Assembly (NCBI GenBank): GCA_002270565.1
Contig: NQMI01000109.1
Location: forward strand, 62,001 to 126,000
DNA from: Stenocarpella maydis
Taxonomy: Eukaryota; Ascomycota; Sordariomycetes; Diaporthales; Diaporthaceae
Direction of reading: 5' to 3'
Length of the DNA: 64,000 nucleotides
Shown here: one piece after another, positions 46,513 to 57,724 of the stretch
Layout of the letters: each line of letters begins with the position of its first letter
Numbering within the stretch: position 1 is the stretch's first letter
Made by a program: the position numbers and the translations under genes
The notes under the pieces: generated by a model
Told to the model about the DNA's origin: nothing
What the model saw: only the letters and a program-made list of their open reading frames with translations
Databases searched by the model: none

Positions 46513-48620
46513 ATGTCTTCCTTAAGCCAGCAAACGATAAAGAAAGGTGAGGGAAAGAAGAAGGGATCCCCATTAATCTAGTTCACAGCTATTAACAGTC
46601 CAAAAGGCCAAGTCAGCCCCATAAATGATCCCAACACCCCCGTGCCTACTATCAAGTACCCAGACCCTTCTGATCAGGTTAGCCTCAAAGCATGACTTTC
46701 AGCATTACCCTTTATCACGAATTTTAATGATATTAACCCTATATAGCAGCTAAGATTTCCCAACCCATGCAATATCTGCAATTAAGGAAACTAGGATCAT
46801 AGAGCTAGTATAGATCTAATAAAAGACCCGTTTAAAACTAGAATCCTTAATAATAGGTTAGCACTCTCTCAAGCTTTTAATATATCAGACCTTTTAATAC
46901 AACCACCATTCTTTCAGAACTAAAAATAAGGGCACAGTGATCATGCGTAGTAGGTAATAGATATATATTTTAAGGGCATTAATCCCTATCCTCAGTTTAG
47001 AGACCCCCCTAGGCAGAAGAACCTATTTAGCACTTACTATAGTAACTTCCTTATGACCCTTTATAATGCAGAAGGTCTCCTAACTCAAGAAGCATGCCTA
47101 TATACTAATCATATTCTAGGGCTTATTAATTAGCAGCTGATTAATTTTAGCAACCTAGTCTTTATAGTGCCCATAACCTATAATATTAATGGAGAACCCC
47201 CCAGATCATAGAGATACCACTCACTAAAGGACAGCCAGAGGTTCATCATTCAAGTTATGCATACCCCAGGCCATTAGGTATTAAGCATCTTCAATAGGGA
47301 TACCAAATGACTCAGTATAATTAATACTCATCCTGATCGGAGAACTTGTGATAGGATGTACCCCTGTATAAGGGACTGTATTGCATACTTCCTTACCCTT
47401 GGGCTACCTGAAGGATTCTCAAAACAGGCATGCATGGCGATCCAAGTAAAGGTCACGCTACAGCTGGGATCAACTGCCTGTAGACTCCTTGTGGCTACCT
47501 ATGTTGCCTTTTTCTTTCGGGAGAATTGTGGAAAGAATGGCTAGGAGTTTGGAGACTGGATTAAGACCAGGCTGCTTGAATCCGCCCCTTCTGGCTTACC
47601 CGCTAAGAAAGCCTTAGCTCTTATCTGGGGTTTTACTATCCGATTAGAAATTAATGAATCCAGGCATCCGATTAGGGGCATTCAGAATACTCTAGTTATT
47701 AGCTATAATAAGTATAAGAGGCTTATAGCAGGAAAGAATGTTATATACTCTCAAGCTGATATCTTAGGGATGAATAAGGGGGAGACTAAGTATTGCGCTA
47801 TACCTGGTATGGGATTAAAACCGGGATAAAATCTGCTAGGCTTCCTTATAGCAAGATTTAATAAGGCTGATCTTTTAAGGCCTACTAATATCCGGACTTC
47901 CAGATCAAGCAAAACTCCTATTACCCCTAATAGCTTAAAGAACCGGCCACCTATCCTAACATCTAAGATACCTAATGTGGCTATAAAGGATCTAATTATG
48001 ATATTTGGGCTTGGACTTTATAAGGACTCATCCAAGACACCTGAGCCTCTACCTTAGGCAGATGGGGTATGGACATATGGAGAAGATAGTCTTGGGATAC
48101 TAAGTGAAGCGAGAACTGCTCTACAGACGCCTAATCGGAGCAGGGCTGGAATGCTATAGGGTGACCCTATTAAACTTCTCTTGTAGCAGATATTAGAGGC
48201 AAGTATTAGGAATATATCCCTAGGAGGAAATATAAATATAGGTGGGATGACCCCTAAGCAATCAGGTATCTTAAGGTCTTTATTATTATCTCTGTTCTTT
48301 ATTCTGGCTATGCTGCTATTATATTGCCCATCGCCTGCTGTGATAAGAATTATAATGATTTAGGAGTATAACTAGAATGTAAGTAAGTGGGTAGGAATTG
48401 AGGAAGCAAATTGCTGGGTTCCTATACCGGCAATTAGTAACAGCTATTAATCCTAAGCTTATAAAAAGGCGGCTGAGCGAGAGGAGAAGGATTGCAGACT
48501 AAATGTGCTACAGCAGAACAAGAGTAGGGATAAGCGGGCTAGGAATTAAGAGCTATAAAGGGTCCAATAGAGCTGAATTTAGGTGGCTTATCTGATTAGA
48601 GGAGGAAAGTAATTTTGGTT
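46513..48620 (+). pseudogene. Decayed transposon ORF with Ulp1-like cysteine protease segment
   Basis: From ATG at 46513 a plus-strand frame with scattered stops runs for about 700 codons. A region at 47240-47520 keeps the spacing of Ulp1/C48-type cysteine proteases: His in PGH followed by a stop where Trp is usual (TGG to TAG), an Asp within THPD, Gln in the AIQVKVTLQLG segment, and Cys in STACRLL. An intact stretch of 62 codons lies at 47356-47544. Downstream residues resemble a helical, low-complexity region. It ends before the TGTTCTGG repeat at 48670. Ulp1-like domains occur in several eukaryotic DNA transposons; which family this is cannot be said. Confidence 0.45.
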
Positions 48621-49565
48621 GTTTTAAGCGGACTATTACTTGTTCTTTATAATGGTCTAGAGAGGGGTGTGTTCTGGGGTCTAGGGAAACCGGCATGTTT
48701 TGGAATCTAGAGGAAAACCAGCCTTAGTATTCCCCCCCCCCCTCCCGGATATAAAAAAAAGGCTGTGACGGACCCTGAATAAAATTATATACGCTCAAAC
48801 GCTCAGTATTCAACATGGATATAGTTTTAATAATGGTTCTTTTCGACATATAATAGCCTATCACTAAGAAAATACAGCCAGTCTCATCACGAGACTGGTT
48901 GAGTCTGAACTAGATGTGCATGATCAGACACATGTGCAAGTTCACTCTTTGCAAGCCAGCCGGGACTGAGTCCCATACTTTATACGTACCTATATACTAT
49001 AACGTAATATATGATAATTAGCCTTGATTATTAAATCAACAGTCCCGACTTTTTACCTAATATTAGAAATTGTCATGATATACTAAAGGGGTAGGAGGGG
49101 GGTGCCTTAGGTTGTGGCGTCACACTTTGAAGTTACACAACAAAAATAATAATAATAATATATAAAATTATTTCATCATGAAACCCTTTAAAGCACCTCT
49201 ATAAATGCTGCTATCGTAGAGGAATCAGCCAGCGGCGTAACCGTTGCCATAGGTATCAATGTAGACCGGATCGGGCATCGCTAAGCGCGAGCCCGTGTAT
49301 AAGATATATCCTGATAGCGTATGAGAAAATCAATTCAGCTTGATCCGCATCAATTTGGAAGTGGGAACCGGATGCTACGTGAGCATGCGGTCTGATGCTA
49401 CTGCAGAATCATCTTCAGGACCATATACGAAGGCTCGGTCGTAGTCAGGGCCACGGCTTGGTCTGAATACCTAGGTGGTCTCTGCAACAGTGCAAGCTTC
49501 CATATCAGGCGAGATCGTGTGCTGGGCCTTTTAAATTGTCTGGACCGGCTTTGTTTGTTGACGAC
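48621..49565. other. Repeat edge and intergenic; no gene
   Basis: Contains the TGTTCTGG repeat copy 3 (48670-48730), a C-run, an AATAAT simple repeat at 49144-49165, and from about 49.2 kb normal sequence that is probably the 3' flank of the minus-strand gasdermin-like gene. Confidence 0.5.
48670..48730 (+). repeat. TGTTCCGGGGTCTAGG repeat, copy 3 of 3
   Basis: Reads TGTTCTGGGGTCTAGGGAAA to GGAAAACCAGCCTT, then a C-run and TATAAAAAAAAGG. Same strand as copy 1 at 21126. Sequence after about 75 bp does not match that copy. Confidence 0.75.
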
Positions 49566-50632
49566 TCAGGCCTCCGACACCATCAGCTTCCCTATTTGCA
49601 GCCCGAGAGCCTCTTCAGCAGCAGCCCCAAACGGAACCCGCTGCCAGTGCTGCTGCTGGCCTTCATCGTCATCATCAATAATGGCTAAGCCAGCCTCCTC
49701 ATCTTCAATGACCTTGAAACGGTCCAGGCCCTCGGCGGCCACAGTATGATAGACATCAAGGTCCTCTGCCTCTGCGGCAAAGGTAGCACGCGAGGTGTAG
49801 GTGTCGAGGGTCCAGTCATTCATCAGCCGCCCCTTATGGACCTTGGCAAGGCGGACTGCCCAGATAAAGTCCGACTTGAGCTCACCCCCAAATTTCTGGA
49901 CATGGCCGCGAGACACATTGGTATTGGCGCTGCCAAATGCAACAGTGGGTATTTCACTTTGTTTAACATGATTAACTTCCGTTTCTTCAGATGTAGGAGA
50001 CGCAACAAGAAACAAGAAGAATGTACGCACAGTTCAGTCTGGCCCTTGACCGTGGTCTTGTCCGAGACTGCAGTTGTCTTCTTACCATGCCTTGCAACCT
50101 TGACCCCCGTGACCATGAACATGGACCATCCCTTCTTACCCTCTACCTCCTTGGCCAGTTTCTTCTTCTCCCCCTCCCCGCCGGCTACCTTCGCCTTCAA
50201 AGCCTCCACTTGCTCACCCAGCTTCTCCCCCTCCAGGCAGTCCGCCACGTAGCTCTTATCCGGCTGGCAGATGTACGTGTCCAGCCTGTCGTACTCCTCC
50301 CAGTTCTTGACGCTCTTCTGGAAGATAACCTGGATACTGGCCTTGATTACCAGGCCCATGAGCGCAGCAATGGGAGCCCCGCCGCCGAGCCCGCCGCCCG
50401 TCGTGGCCGAGTCGGCGTCGTGCCACTTAAAATGCAGAGACTCTGTCGGATAGACGGGCATGTTGGATGGGAACTCCTCGATCTCGCCCCCGTTAAGGAC
50501 GAAGTCGAGGCGCTTGAGCGACGAGATGAAGTGGCCTAGGCAGAGCGGGGCTGTCTCTCGCCCGGTGCCCATGGCAGCTTCATCTTCGGGAGGATAGTGG
50601 GTCTGCCGGAGCTTGAACCAGACTTTTTCCAT
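49566..50632 (-). CDS. Gasdermin-like fungal cell-death protein (RCD-1/HET-Q1 type), about 330 aa
   Basis: Proposed exons 50031-50632 and 49566-49955, with 49956 starting exon 2 (73-bp intron, GTGCGT donor, AAAG acceptor, 331 codons in total). An alternative intron 49985-50085 (GTAAGA donor, GAAG acceptor, 321 residues) is also in frame; only a transcript can decide. Features resembling the fungal gasdermin family: a hydrophobic segment near residue 90 (PIAALMGLVIKASIQVIF), EEYDRLDTYICQP after it, a Lys/Glu-rich insert, WSMFMVTGVKVAR, and DFIWAVRLAKVHKG near the end of the conserved part. A C-terminal tail of about 60 residues is acidic and could be the inhibitory piece removed on activation. 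No signal peptide. The family call is from pattern memory and may be wrong. Confidence 0.55.
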
Positions 50633-50832
50633 TGCTCAGCTGAGTTTAAGCGCTCAGTATATCGGTTCGGGTGGGTTGTGCGCGCCCGCTGCGTGGCTTC
50701 TCTTTTGCAGTTCAGTGATTGAAAAATCTCTAACAACACCACAGATTCTGTATCGCCTTGGACATCCATGGGTTCGCGTGAAAAATTGTGAGCAGAGCCT
50801 CTCGGTTATCTCCTGGAGCGGCGTGAGACGTA

Positions 50833-50883
50833 GCATGCAGGCAGTGAAACGTGGCATGCAGGAAATGAGCTACAGCATGCAGG
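50833..50883. repeat. Three 21-bp-spaced repeats between divergent genes
   Basis: GCATGCAGG occurs at 50833, 50854 and 50875, exactly 21 bp apart (two helical turns), in the interval between the gasdermin-like and VIT/vWA start codons. GCATGC is itself palindromic. They could be binding sites for a factor acting on one or both promoters. Confidence 0.75.
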
Positions 50884-50995
50884 CAAAAGCCTAGCTGAGG
50901 CTGACATGCATCATTTCGGAATTCTCGGTTAAATGTTAAGAAAATTGCATTCGCTCCGTACATATGCATGTCCCGGGTGGTTCCTCTTCGACGAG

Positions 50996-51003
50996 TATAA
51001 AAG
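50996..51003 (+). promoter_or_regulatory. TATA box of the VIT/vWA gene
   Basis: TATAAAAG lies 151 bp upstream of the ATG at 51154. It supports that start over the later in-frame ATG at 51394. It lies about 110 bp downstream of the GCATGCAGG repeats. Confidence 0.6.
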
Positions 51004-51153
51004 CCGAGTTCGTAGACAAGTCAGCACTGGCCGATCCAGCCGGCTGCTGCTTCGCGCAGACCCACTGTTAGTGGCGAAGAACAACGAATACGGCGCTTGA
51101 CATTTGCTTCCTGATTCTCTGTCTTCGAGGCTCTGGCTGTTCAAAGAGCCAAC

Positions 51154-54100
51154 ATGAGTCGACGCCTCCGGGTTGAGCGACTGCCCTCCGGGGTGCACTT
51201 CCCGGCCACGAGCCAGAAGCGGATCTACGATCCGAACAAACAAGTGGTCAAGGCGAAGGTCAAGCAATTTTCAAGAAACACCCAGCTCGCCAGCTCAGAA
51301 AAATATGAAGCCAAATGGGTCCCAAACATCCAGGGGGAGGCATACGATGGCGAAGGAGTCGCTTTTTCACCCTACTACCCAGTCTTCACGATAATGCCTC
51401 CTAAAATTCATCAAATAGGTCAACCTTATTCAACCACGACGCCAAATCCACCTCCGCCGGAGCCTGTAACGCTCTGTCTGCCCCTCTTGAGCGTTTCCGT
51501 GCACGTGCAGGTTGACGGCACCGTCGCTCGCACCACGCTCGTCCAAAAATTCACCAACAAAGCCGACGAGCTCATCCCCAAGGCCACGTACACTTTTCCG
51601 CTATACTCGGGCGCCGTCGTGACATCTTTCCAATACAAAGTCGATGGGAAGACCCTCATCGGAGAGGTTAGGCCTAAAAAGGAGGCCAGGAGCGAATTTA
51701 ACAATGCGGTCGAGAAGAAGAAGGCAGCGGCGCTTGTGGAGGAGCAGACGCCCGAGATTTTCGAGACATTGTTAGGCAACATCTCGGCCAACGCAGAAGT
51801 GGAGGTACACATCACTTACGTGAGCGAGCTGCGCGTCGCCATGGTTGACCATGATGGCACGGGGAGGGACCTCGATGTCGTGATACCCATGTCCATCGCT
51901 CCGAGATACCGCCCTCTTCAGAGCGAAGCCAACGACGCCAACGACGCCGAGTTTGAGGGACCTCTCGAGTTTGACAAGAACGGGCTCGTCATCGACATTG
52001 AGGTGAACGACAACGGCACAATCCTCGACATGCAGTCGCCGACTCATGGACGCGCAGTCGAAATCAAAGACAACGTCACGGCCAAGACGGTCGTAGTATC
52101 GACACCCGACCAACTATTTGGAAGCGACTCGAAGCCAGCCGGAACACAGCGCGTCGCTTCGTACAATTCCGACGCTGTTCTCGATGGGGACTTCATACTG
52201 ACCATCTCGGTGAGGCCGGAGTACGTGCTGCGGTCCCGTGCCGTCCTCTCGCCCCCCAACGACCACGGGCACGCCGCGCTCATGATCAGCATCAAGCCGA
52301 GCGACATGTTCGAGTACGACTACCGGCCAGACACATTCAACGGCGAGGTCATCTTCGTCCTCGACCGCTCCGGGTCCATGGGCGAGAGCTTCCAGACGCC
52401 ACTCGTGAGGCGTGGCTCTGTGACCAAGATCGGCACGCTCCGCGCCGCCCTGCCCCTGGCCCTGAGCAGCCTGCCTCCAGACTGCGCCTTCAACTTCATC
52501 TCATTCGGGTCAGACAGGGAGCTCATGTGGGAGGAGTCGAGGCCGTACTCAAAAGACGCCGTAAAGTACGCGAAGGACTACATCAGGACGGTAAAGGCAA
52601 ACATGGGCGGCACAGAGCTGCTGCTCGCGATGCAGGACGCCGTGGAGTCGCGGTCAGAAACCAGATCATCCACCCAGATCATCGTCATCACGGACGGCGA
52701 GGTGGATGACTTGGGCATCACGGACTTTGTGCTCCAGACGCGCAGGGACTGCGGGGACAGGGTCCGCTTCTTCGCGCTCGGGATCGGCGACGAGGTCTCG
52801 CACCTCCTCGTCGAGAGCATAGGCGAGTTCGGCGGCGGGTACGGTGAGGTTGTCAACCTCGCGGCCAAGCCCCAGTGGCAGGACCGGCTGGGCCGCATGC
52901 TGCGCCTCGGCGTCACGCACAGCAGCTGGGACGTCGACATCAGCCTCGGCCCCGGCTTCCAGAGGCGGAGCCTGCTCGACTACCGCATCCCCGAGGAGCC
53001 GCGGAAGACACAGATGAATGCCGTCCCCTACATCCAAGCGCCCTACCCTGCCCCATATTTCCACCCCTTCACCTTCCACTCCGTCTTCTTCCTTCTTGAT
53101 ATCGGCTCCAGGCCCCCGCCCGGGGAGGTGACCCTGACCCCTAAGAACACGACCTCCAGATCCGCCCGCCCTCACCCCCTTGACATCCAGCCGGCTTGGA
53201 CAGACCACACCACCATCCACCACCTCGCCGTGAAGGCGCTCCTTGACTCCCTCCAGTCCGAAGTCGCCCAGGCCGACCCCGAGCCGGCGGTGAGCAATCT
53301 GGCCCGTGAGAATGCCGAGTCCCTCGGCAAGATGTACACTATCGCTAGCAAGTGGACGAGCTTCGTGGCCGTGGACAGGGCAGCCGATAAGGTCATGGAT
53401 GAAATCAGCATCGACAAGGCAGACATGCTAGCCATCGACCTCGCGGCGATGCAGGTTATATCGGAGGAGCAGGGCGGGTTCTTGCCCTTCCCCTATTCAG
53501 TTGATATTCCGCGGAATCCAACTGCATTAAAAGCATTACAACACCTCTGGACGAGATCGTCTGAAAAGTTCAGGCATGGGCGAAGCAGGTCACGGTCTCG
53601 GAGCCAGGAGGAGAGGGAGGAGATGCAGATTATATCGGAGGAGCAGCGCGGGTTCTCGCCCTTCCCAGGTGCTGGTGCAGCTTCGGCTTCTATGCGGAAT
53701 CCATCACCTGACTCTAAGGTGAGTTCGCATCATGAGCGACGCGCGAAAAGGGCTGTCGCTTCAAAGAGCGGCGTGCAAATTGATTCCGTGCTCGATACAG
53801 AGCTTGATTTTGAGTCGTCGACTAGTAGTGAGAGTAGTAGAGACACAAGTAGAGAGCGGCGCGTTAGTGACACATCGGAGGCGCGGAAGGAGGAGGTAAA
53901 AAGAGTGATGGACGTGTCACGAAACTCGAGCAGAGAGAGGATCCAGGACAGTGTGTCGAAGGGACGGGAACGGGGAGAGCAAAGGGATCGGCCTGATGTA
54001 CCGGTAATGGGCGAGGAGGGAGCCCTGAACCTCCATGCTGAATCTGTGGAGGAGAAAGCTAAAGGTGGTGTGAGAAACACGGAGACCCTTGAAGCGGGTA

Positions 54101-55480
54101 AGAGCGAATTTTCCAGCATCTATCGCTAACCCATCTTACGGTAATGGCAGAGCTGACAGATATGCAGAGCCATCAAAAGAAACTGAGGTAGGAGAGGAGC
54201 CCTACGCCAGCGAGAAACTCGACACCGTCAAAGCCGAAGTCGCCCAAGACCCCGGATTCGACATGGAAACCGAGACTCAGCCTCTTATTGTAGACTTTCA
54301 GCGCTCGTCCGGCAGCCTTGCCGACGCAGATGGATCTGGCTGTCTTTCTCTCCCAGTGACGCCTCCTATCGACGACAGACTTGACGAGTGTACGCCATGG
54401 CAGCCATCTATGGAGGACGAGAGGCCATTGGGGACGGCAGAAACACCAATCGCAAGTCTTGCCCGTCGAAGAATACTTGCATTCGTCAATGAGGACGAGG
54501 ACGAGGAGGGCTCCTATGGAGATGATTCCAAAACCTACTCCGAATATTGGAGCGGAAGCATCGACGACGACGAGTATGAGGATGACGAATCCATCACGGA
54601 TCGAGATCCCACATCCAACGCCGTTGACTGGAAGGAAGCCGTGGAGGCCCAGTTGGAGGGGCCAAGCGGGTTGTTCGAGTTCCCTGCCGATTTGGCTTGT
54701 TCCGATGTCGACGGCTCTATCCCGTCGGCAAGGGAGAGGCTGTACACGCACTTCTGCCCTGGTCTCGTGCCAAAACTCAAAAGATTGCTCTCGATGTTCA
54801 CAGGGGACCCAAGGACTACAGCAGGGCTAGAGTTGTCGGAAGAAACGAAGGGACGGATCGTCGATACGCTGCTCATGATGCATTACTTCAAGATCCACAT
54901 GCCCCACGACCGGAATCTGTGGGACATGGTGGTGGACAAGGCCGATCGGGCCGTGGCCGAAACGCTAGATCCGCCGGCGGAGCAGCAGACCACCGACCGG
55001 GCCACGGGGAAAGAAGCCGAGCCAGAGGAGGAGGAGGAGGCCGCTGCCCGGGAACAGGCGGCGTCCAGAACCAAGGAGGGATCGGAAGCAGACCCGTCAG
55101 AGGGCCGCGGAGACACGCCCAAAGCGGAAGCCCTCCTCGACACCCTGGCCAGCATCATTAGCTCCTCCGCCCAGCACGCACACTACCTCCCCAATGAACA
55201 ACACCCCCCCTCCGACGCGGACGAGTCCCAGCCCGGTCCGTTCCCACCTTCCGCCCTCCTCAAGGTCTGCCTTGCCTGCGACACCGCAGCAGCACTGAGC
55301 TCCGCGCCCGCCCGCGGCGGAGAAGGTAGTTCGCAACTCTCTTGTCCCTTCGATGGCTGTGGGTCGTCCAACAGGGCATGGGATTCATGGGAGGAGCTGT
55401 GGGATCACCAACTTGCGGATGGCCATGTCGTGTGCCGGGAGAGGGAGTGGATGGGCAATCTGCAGGATGAGTTTGAGTAG
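51154..55480 (+). CDS. VIT and vWA domain protein with C-terminal zinc-finger-like end, 1418 aa
   Basis: Exons 51154-54097 and 54168-55480, separated by a 70-bp intron (GTAAGA donor, CTGAC branch, ATGCAG acceptor), give exactly 1419 codons. Without splicing, exon 1 would end at 54127. Residues about 105-230 form a VIT domain (QKFTNKADELIPKATYTFPL, then EVHITYVSEL). The vWA domain starts near residue 398 with a complete MIDAS: Asp404, Ser406, Ser408, Thr487 and Asp514. A motif SEEQ-G/R-GF-x-PFP is repeated around residues 770 and 830, separated by an SR-rich stretch. The end holds a C2H2-like pattern: Cys1374, Cys1379, His1395, His1401. VIT/vWA proteins act in protein-protein contacts; a cellular role here is unknown. 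Confidence 0.85.
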
Positions 55481-55552
55481 GGAGGACGTTGCCATTTCAC
55501 GCTACCCTAACCCTTTTGAATTCTTGGCCCTAACCCTCTCAACTCCCAACCT

Positions 55553-55625
55553 CAGTAGGCTTTCGGCACACCCAGTGGGCTTTCAGCATAAGTACCTAAG
55601 TACCTAGTAGGCTTTTAGCACACCC
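55553..55625. repeat. Three imperfect AGTAGGCTTT repeats
   Basis: CAGTAGGCTTTCGGCACACC at 55553, CAGTGGGCTTTCAGCAT at 55573 and TAGTAGGCTTTTAGCACACC at 55605, with AAGTACCTAAGTACCTAG between the last two. They lie in the short intergenic region after the VIT/vWA gene. Confidence 0.6.
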
Positions 55626-55832
55626 AAAAGAAGACCCTTATTAATATCGCATGAACCAAACTCGTCTCGACACACCTCGCGACTCAATCACAACGACTTT
55701 ATGATACTGCCCGCAAGCCTTAAATACAGCGACAAAGGATCTCAACTACCAATGCCCTTTCATGGGAGGCCTACTCCGTCTCAGGCCTTCTAATCACCAG
55801 CGCCGCAGACCGGACTGCGAGGGGCATCTCGG

Positions 55833-57556
55833 ATGGAGAGGTCGGGCAACCCGAGCGGGGTGACGGAGCTTCCGTTGTTGCAGGAGTCCACTCATAATAC
55901 CTCCGGAGCACGAGCATCAGGTTCAAGAGAACCGAAGGCAGGGGTGAATTTGGCGTCTTCTGACCTGAAGTTTGTCACAATCTCCCATCCAGATGACATT
56001 CGCCGGCGCAAGGATGTGCGGACCGATATTCGCCGTCATGTCATGAAGAAGATAGGTCAGCAGCGGCGGCGGCCAAGGGCACAGGCAGCTCAGGGGAGGG
56101 CATCATCAGCACCATCGCCCGCCTCGATCAGCCCTGTGGCCCAACAGGTTATGCCTGCGGGTGGCAACGCTAACACAAGCACGGCGCCCGCCAACCCCTG
56201 CACAACGCTACCGATACTATGGGACTTTCCGATTGAGCCCAACGATCGCGCCATAGAGCTTATTCGATTTCGTATGTTGCAGGAGGTCTTGTTGTGGGAG
56301 TCTTCCTGGACATTTGCTTACCCTCGGCCCTCCAGTGAACGAGCAGAGCTCCGTCTACCTGCCCTTCCGCGCCATCTGGTTTGACATAGCATTGACCGAT
56401 AAAGGCGCGTTCCTCATGACGCTAGGGAATGCCGCCGACCTCATGCTCCGTGTGAAGGCAGGCGCAGATCCGGATAGGAACCCGGAGATGCTGCAGTACT
56501 ACTCCCTCTCCGTGACCCATCTGAGAGAGCGTCTCGGAAGTGCTGGTGACAACATCAGTGATGGGATGGTAGCCCACATTCTGTCCCATCTCTGCCTCTG
56601 TGTATGTGCACTCACCCGAGCCCTTTGCAAGCATTACGTATTACTGACTCTCTGGTCTAGATGAGGCGGCAAGACTGGACAGCATGGAAAGCCCACATGG
56701 ATGGCTTAGCAGTGATTTCAAGGCTGAGAGACGGCCTTACTCATTGGAGCCGCGGAGTACATACTTGGATTTTATTGTAAGCATGCGCCTCATACTGGGC
56801 AATTAGGAAGAAGAATTTGTGTGAGGCTCATTGCAACATAGCTCAGACCTGGGTGGAAGCATAGTGCACGACACGATTCCCCGGCTGCCCTTGCCCTCCT
56901 ACTTGCGTCCTGCAGGCAAGGCATCCCCTCGGAACCTGCCAATACGTCTGCGACAGTTCCTATCAAGATTGGATACGAACTCGATCGCTGCGAAACAAAC
57001 TAGTCAAGCCTTGCAAGAGGTTTTCCTCGTCGCGAAAGAGGTGAACACCAATGGTCATTCTCCCCACTTCTGGCTCCAAGCCGAATATGGCCTGGACCTT
57101 CTCGGATCTTGTATCCATTTCCTTCTGTCCATGCCTCGTCTATCAGAAGATATGGACTTGACTTACCAATCTGATGAGCTCGTCATGGAGATGACGCGAC
57201 TGATCAGCCTCTGGCTCATGTCAAGGGTCAAAACAATGTTTTCGTTCAATGCTCCCGAGCAAGCCCAGCTAGAGAGGAAATTTTCCGAATTCGCCACCTC
57301 CTACGCCGGATATCTCGGGGGGGTATACCGCGACCTGAAGTCCTGGGCGCTTGTTACAGCATCTTTGTTGCAGAACGGTGGGGGTCGAGATGTGTACCTG
57401 AACGAGATTCGGCGGGATATGGCTACTTCAGGCGAAACAGATGCTACTAAATACCTCCAGGTGGCGAAGGATTTTACCTGGTTCGAAGCATTGGGGAAAT
57501 CAGGCTCAGGGCAATTAGCACGGGATATTGCATTGCACAGTGATGGGCCAGCCTGA
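55833..57556 (+). CDS. Fungal-specific transcription-factor-domain protein without visible zinc cluster, 511 aa
   Basis: Exons 55833-56271, 56336-56601, 56661-56776 and 56842-57556 (introns of 64, 59 and 65 bp, all with GTATGT or GTAAGC donors) total exactly 512 codons. The N-terminus has no Cys6 zinc cluster; instead the basic segment SHPDDIRRRKDVRTDIRRHV followed by MKKIGQQRRR matches the conserved entry block of this family of regulators. Downstream are WDFPIEPNDRAIELIRF, LPFRAIWFDIALTDKGAFL and DWTAWKAHMDGLAVISRL, the last a hallmark of the Fungal_trans_2 (DUF3468) region. Probably nuclear; targets unknown. It is 352 bp downstream of the VIT/vWA gene. Confidence 0.75.
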
Positions 57557-57724
57557 TACCAGTGCTACAAGGGGGCGGCCGTGTGATGAAGGAATGACCA
57601 CATTCCAATTCATAGAAGATAAATTGAAGCTCCAGTCTATCGTTCATTGGAGACAATTAATTCCCATGTGCATCTTAGCAACTTGATGCTCTCACTGCGA
57701 CCTTGTTGCGAGTATCCTGACTTT

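Noticed and set aside
54089..55480. Separate gene after the VIT/vWA gene
   Set aside because: The frame opens with TTG and overlaps the end of the previous frame; a GTAAGA donor at 54098 and ATGCAG acceptor at 54167 join it in phase to the VIT/vWA gene.
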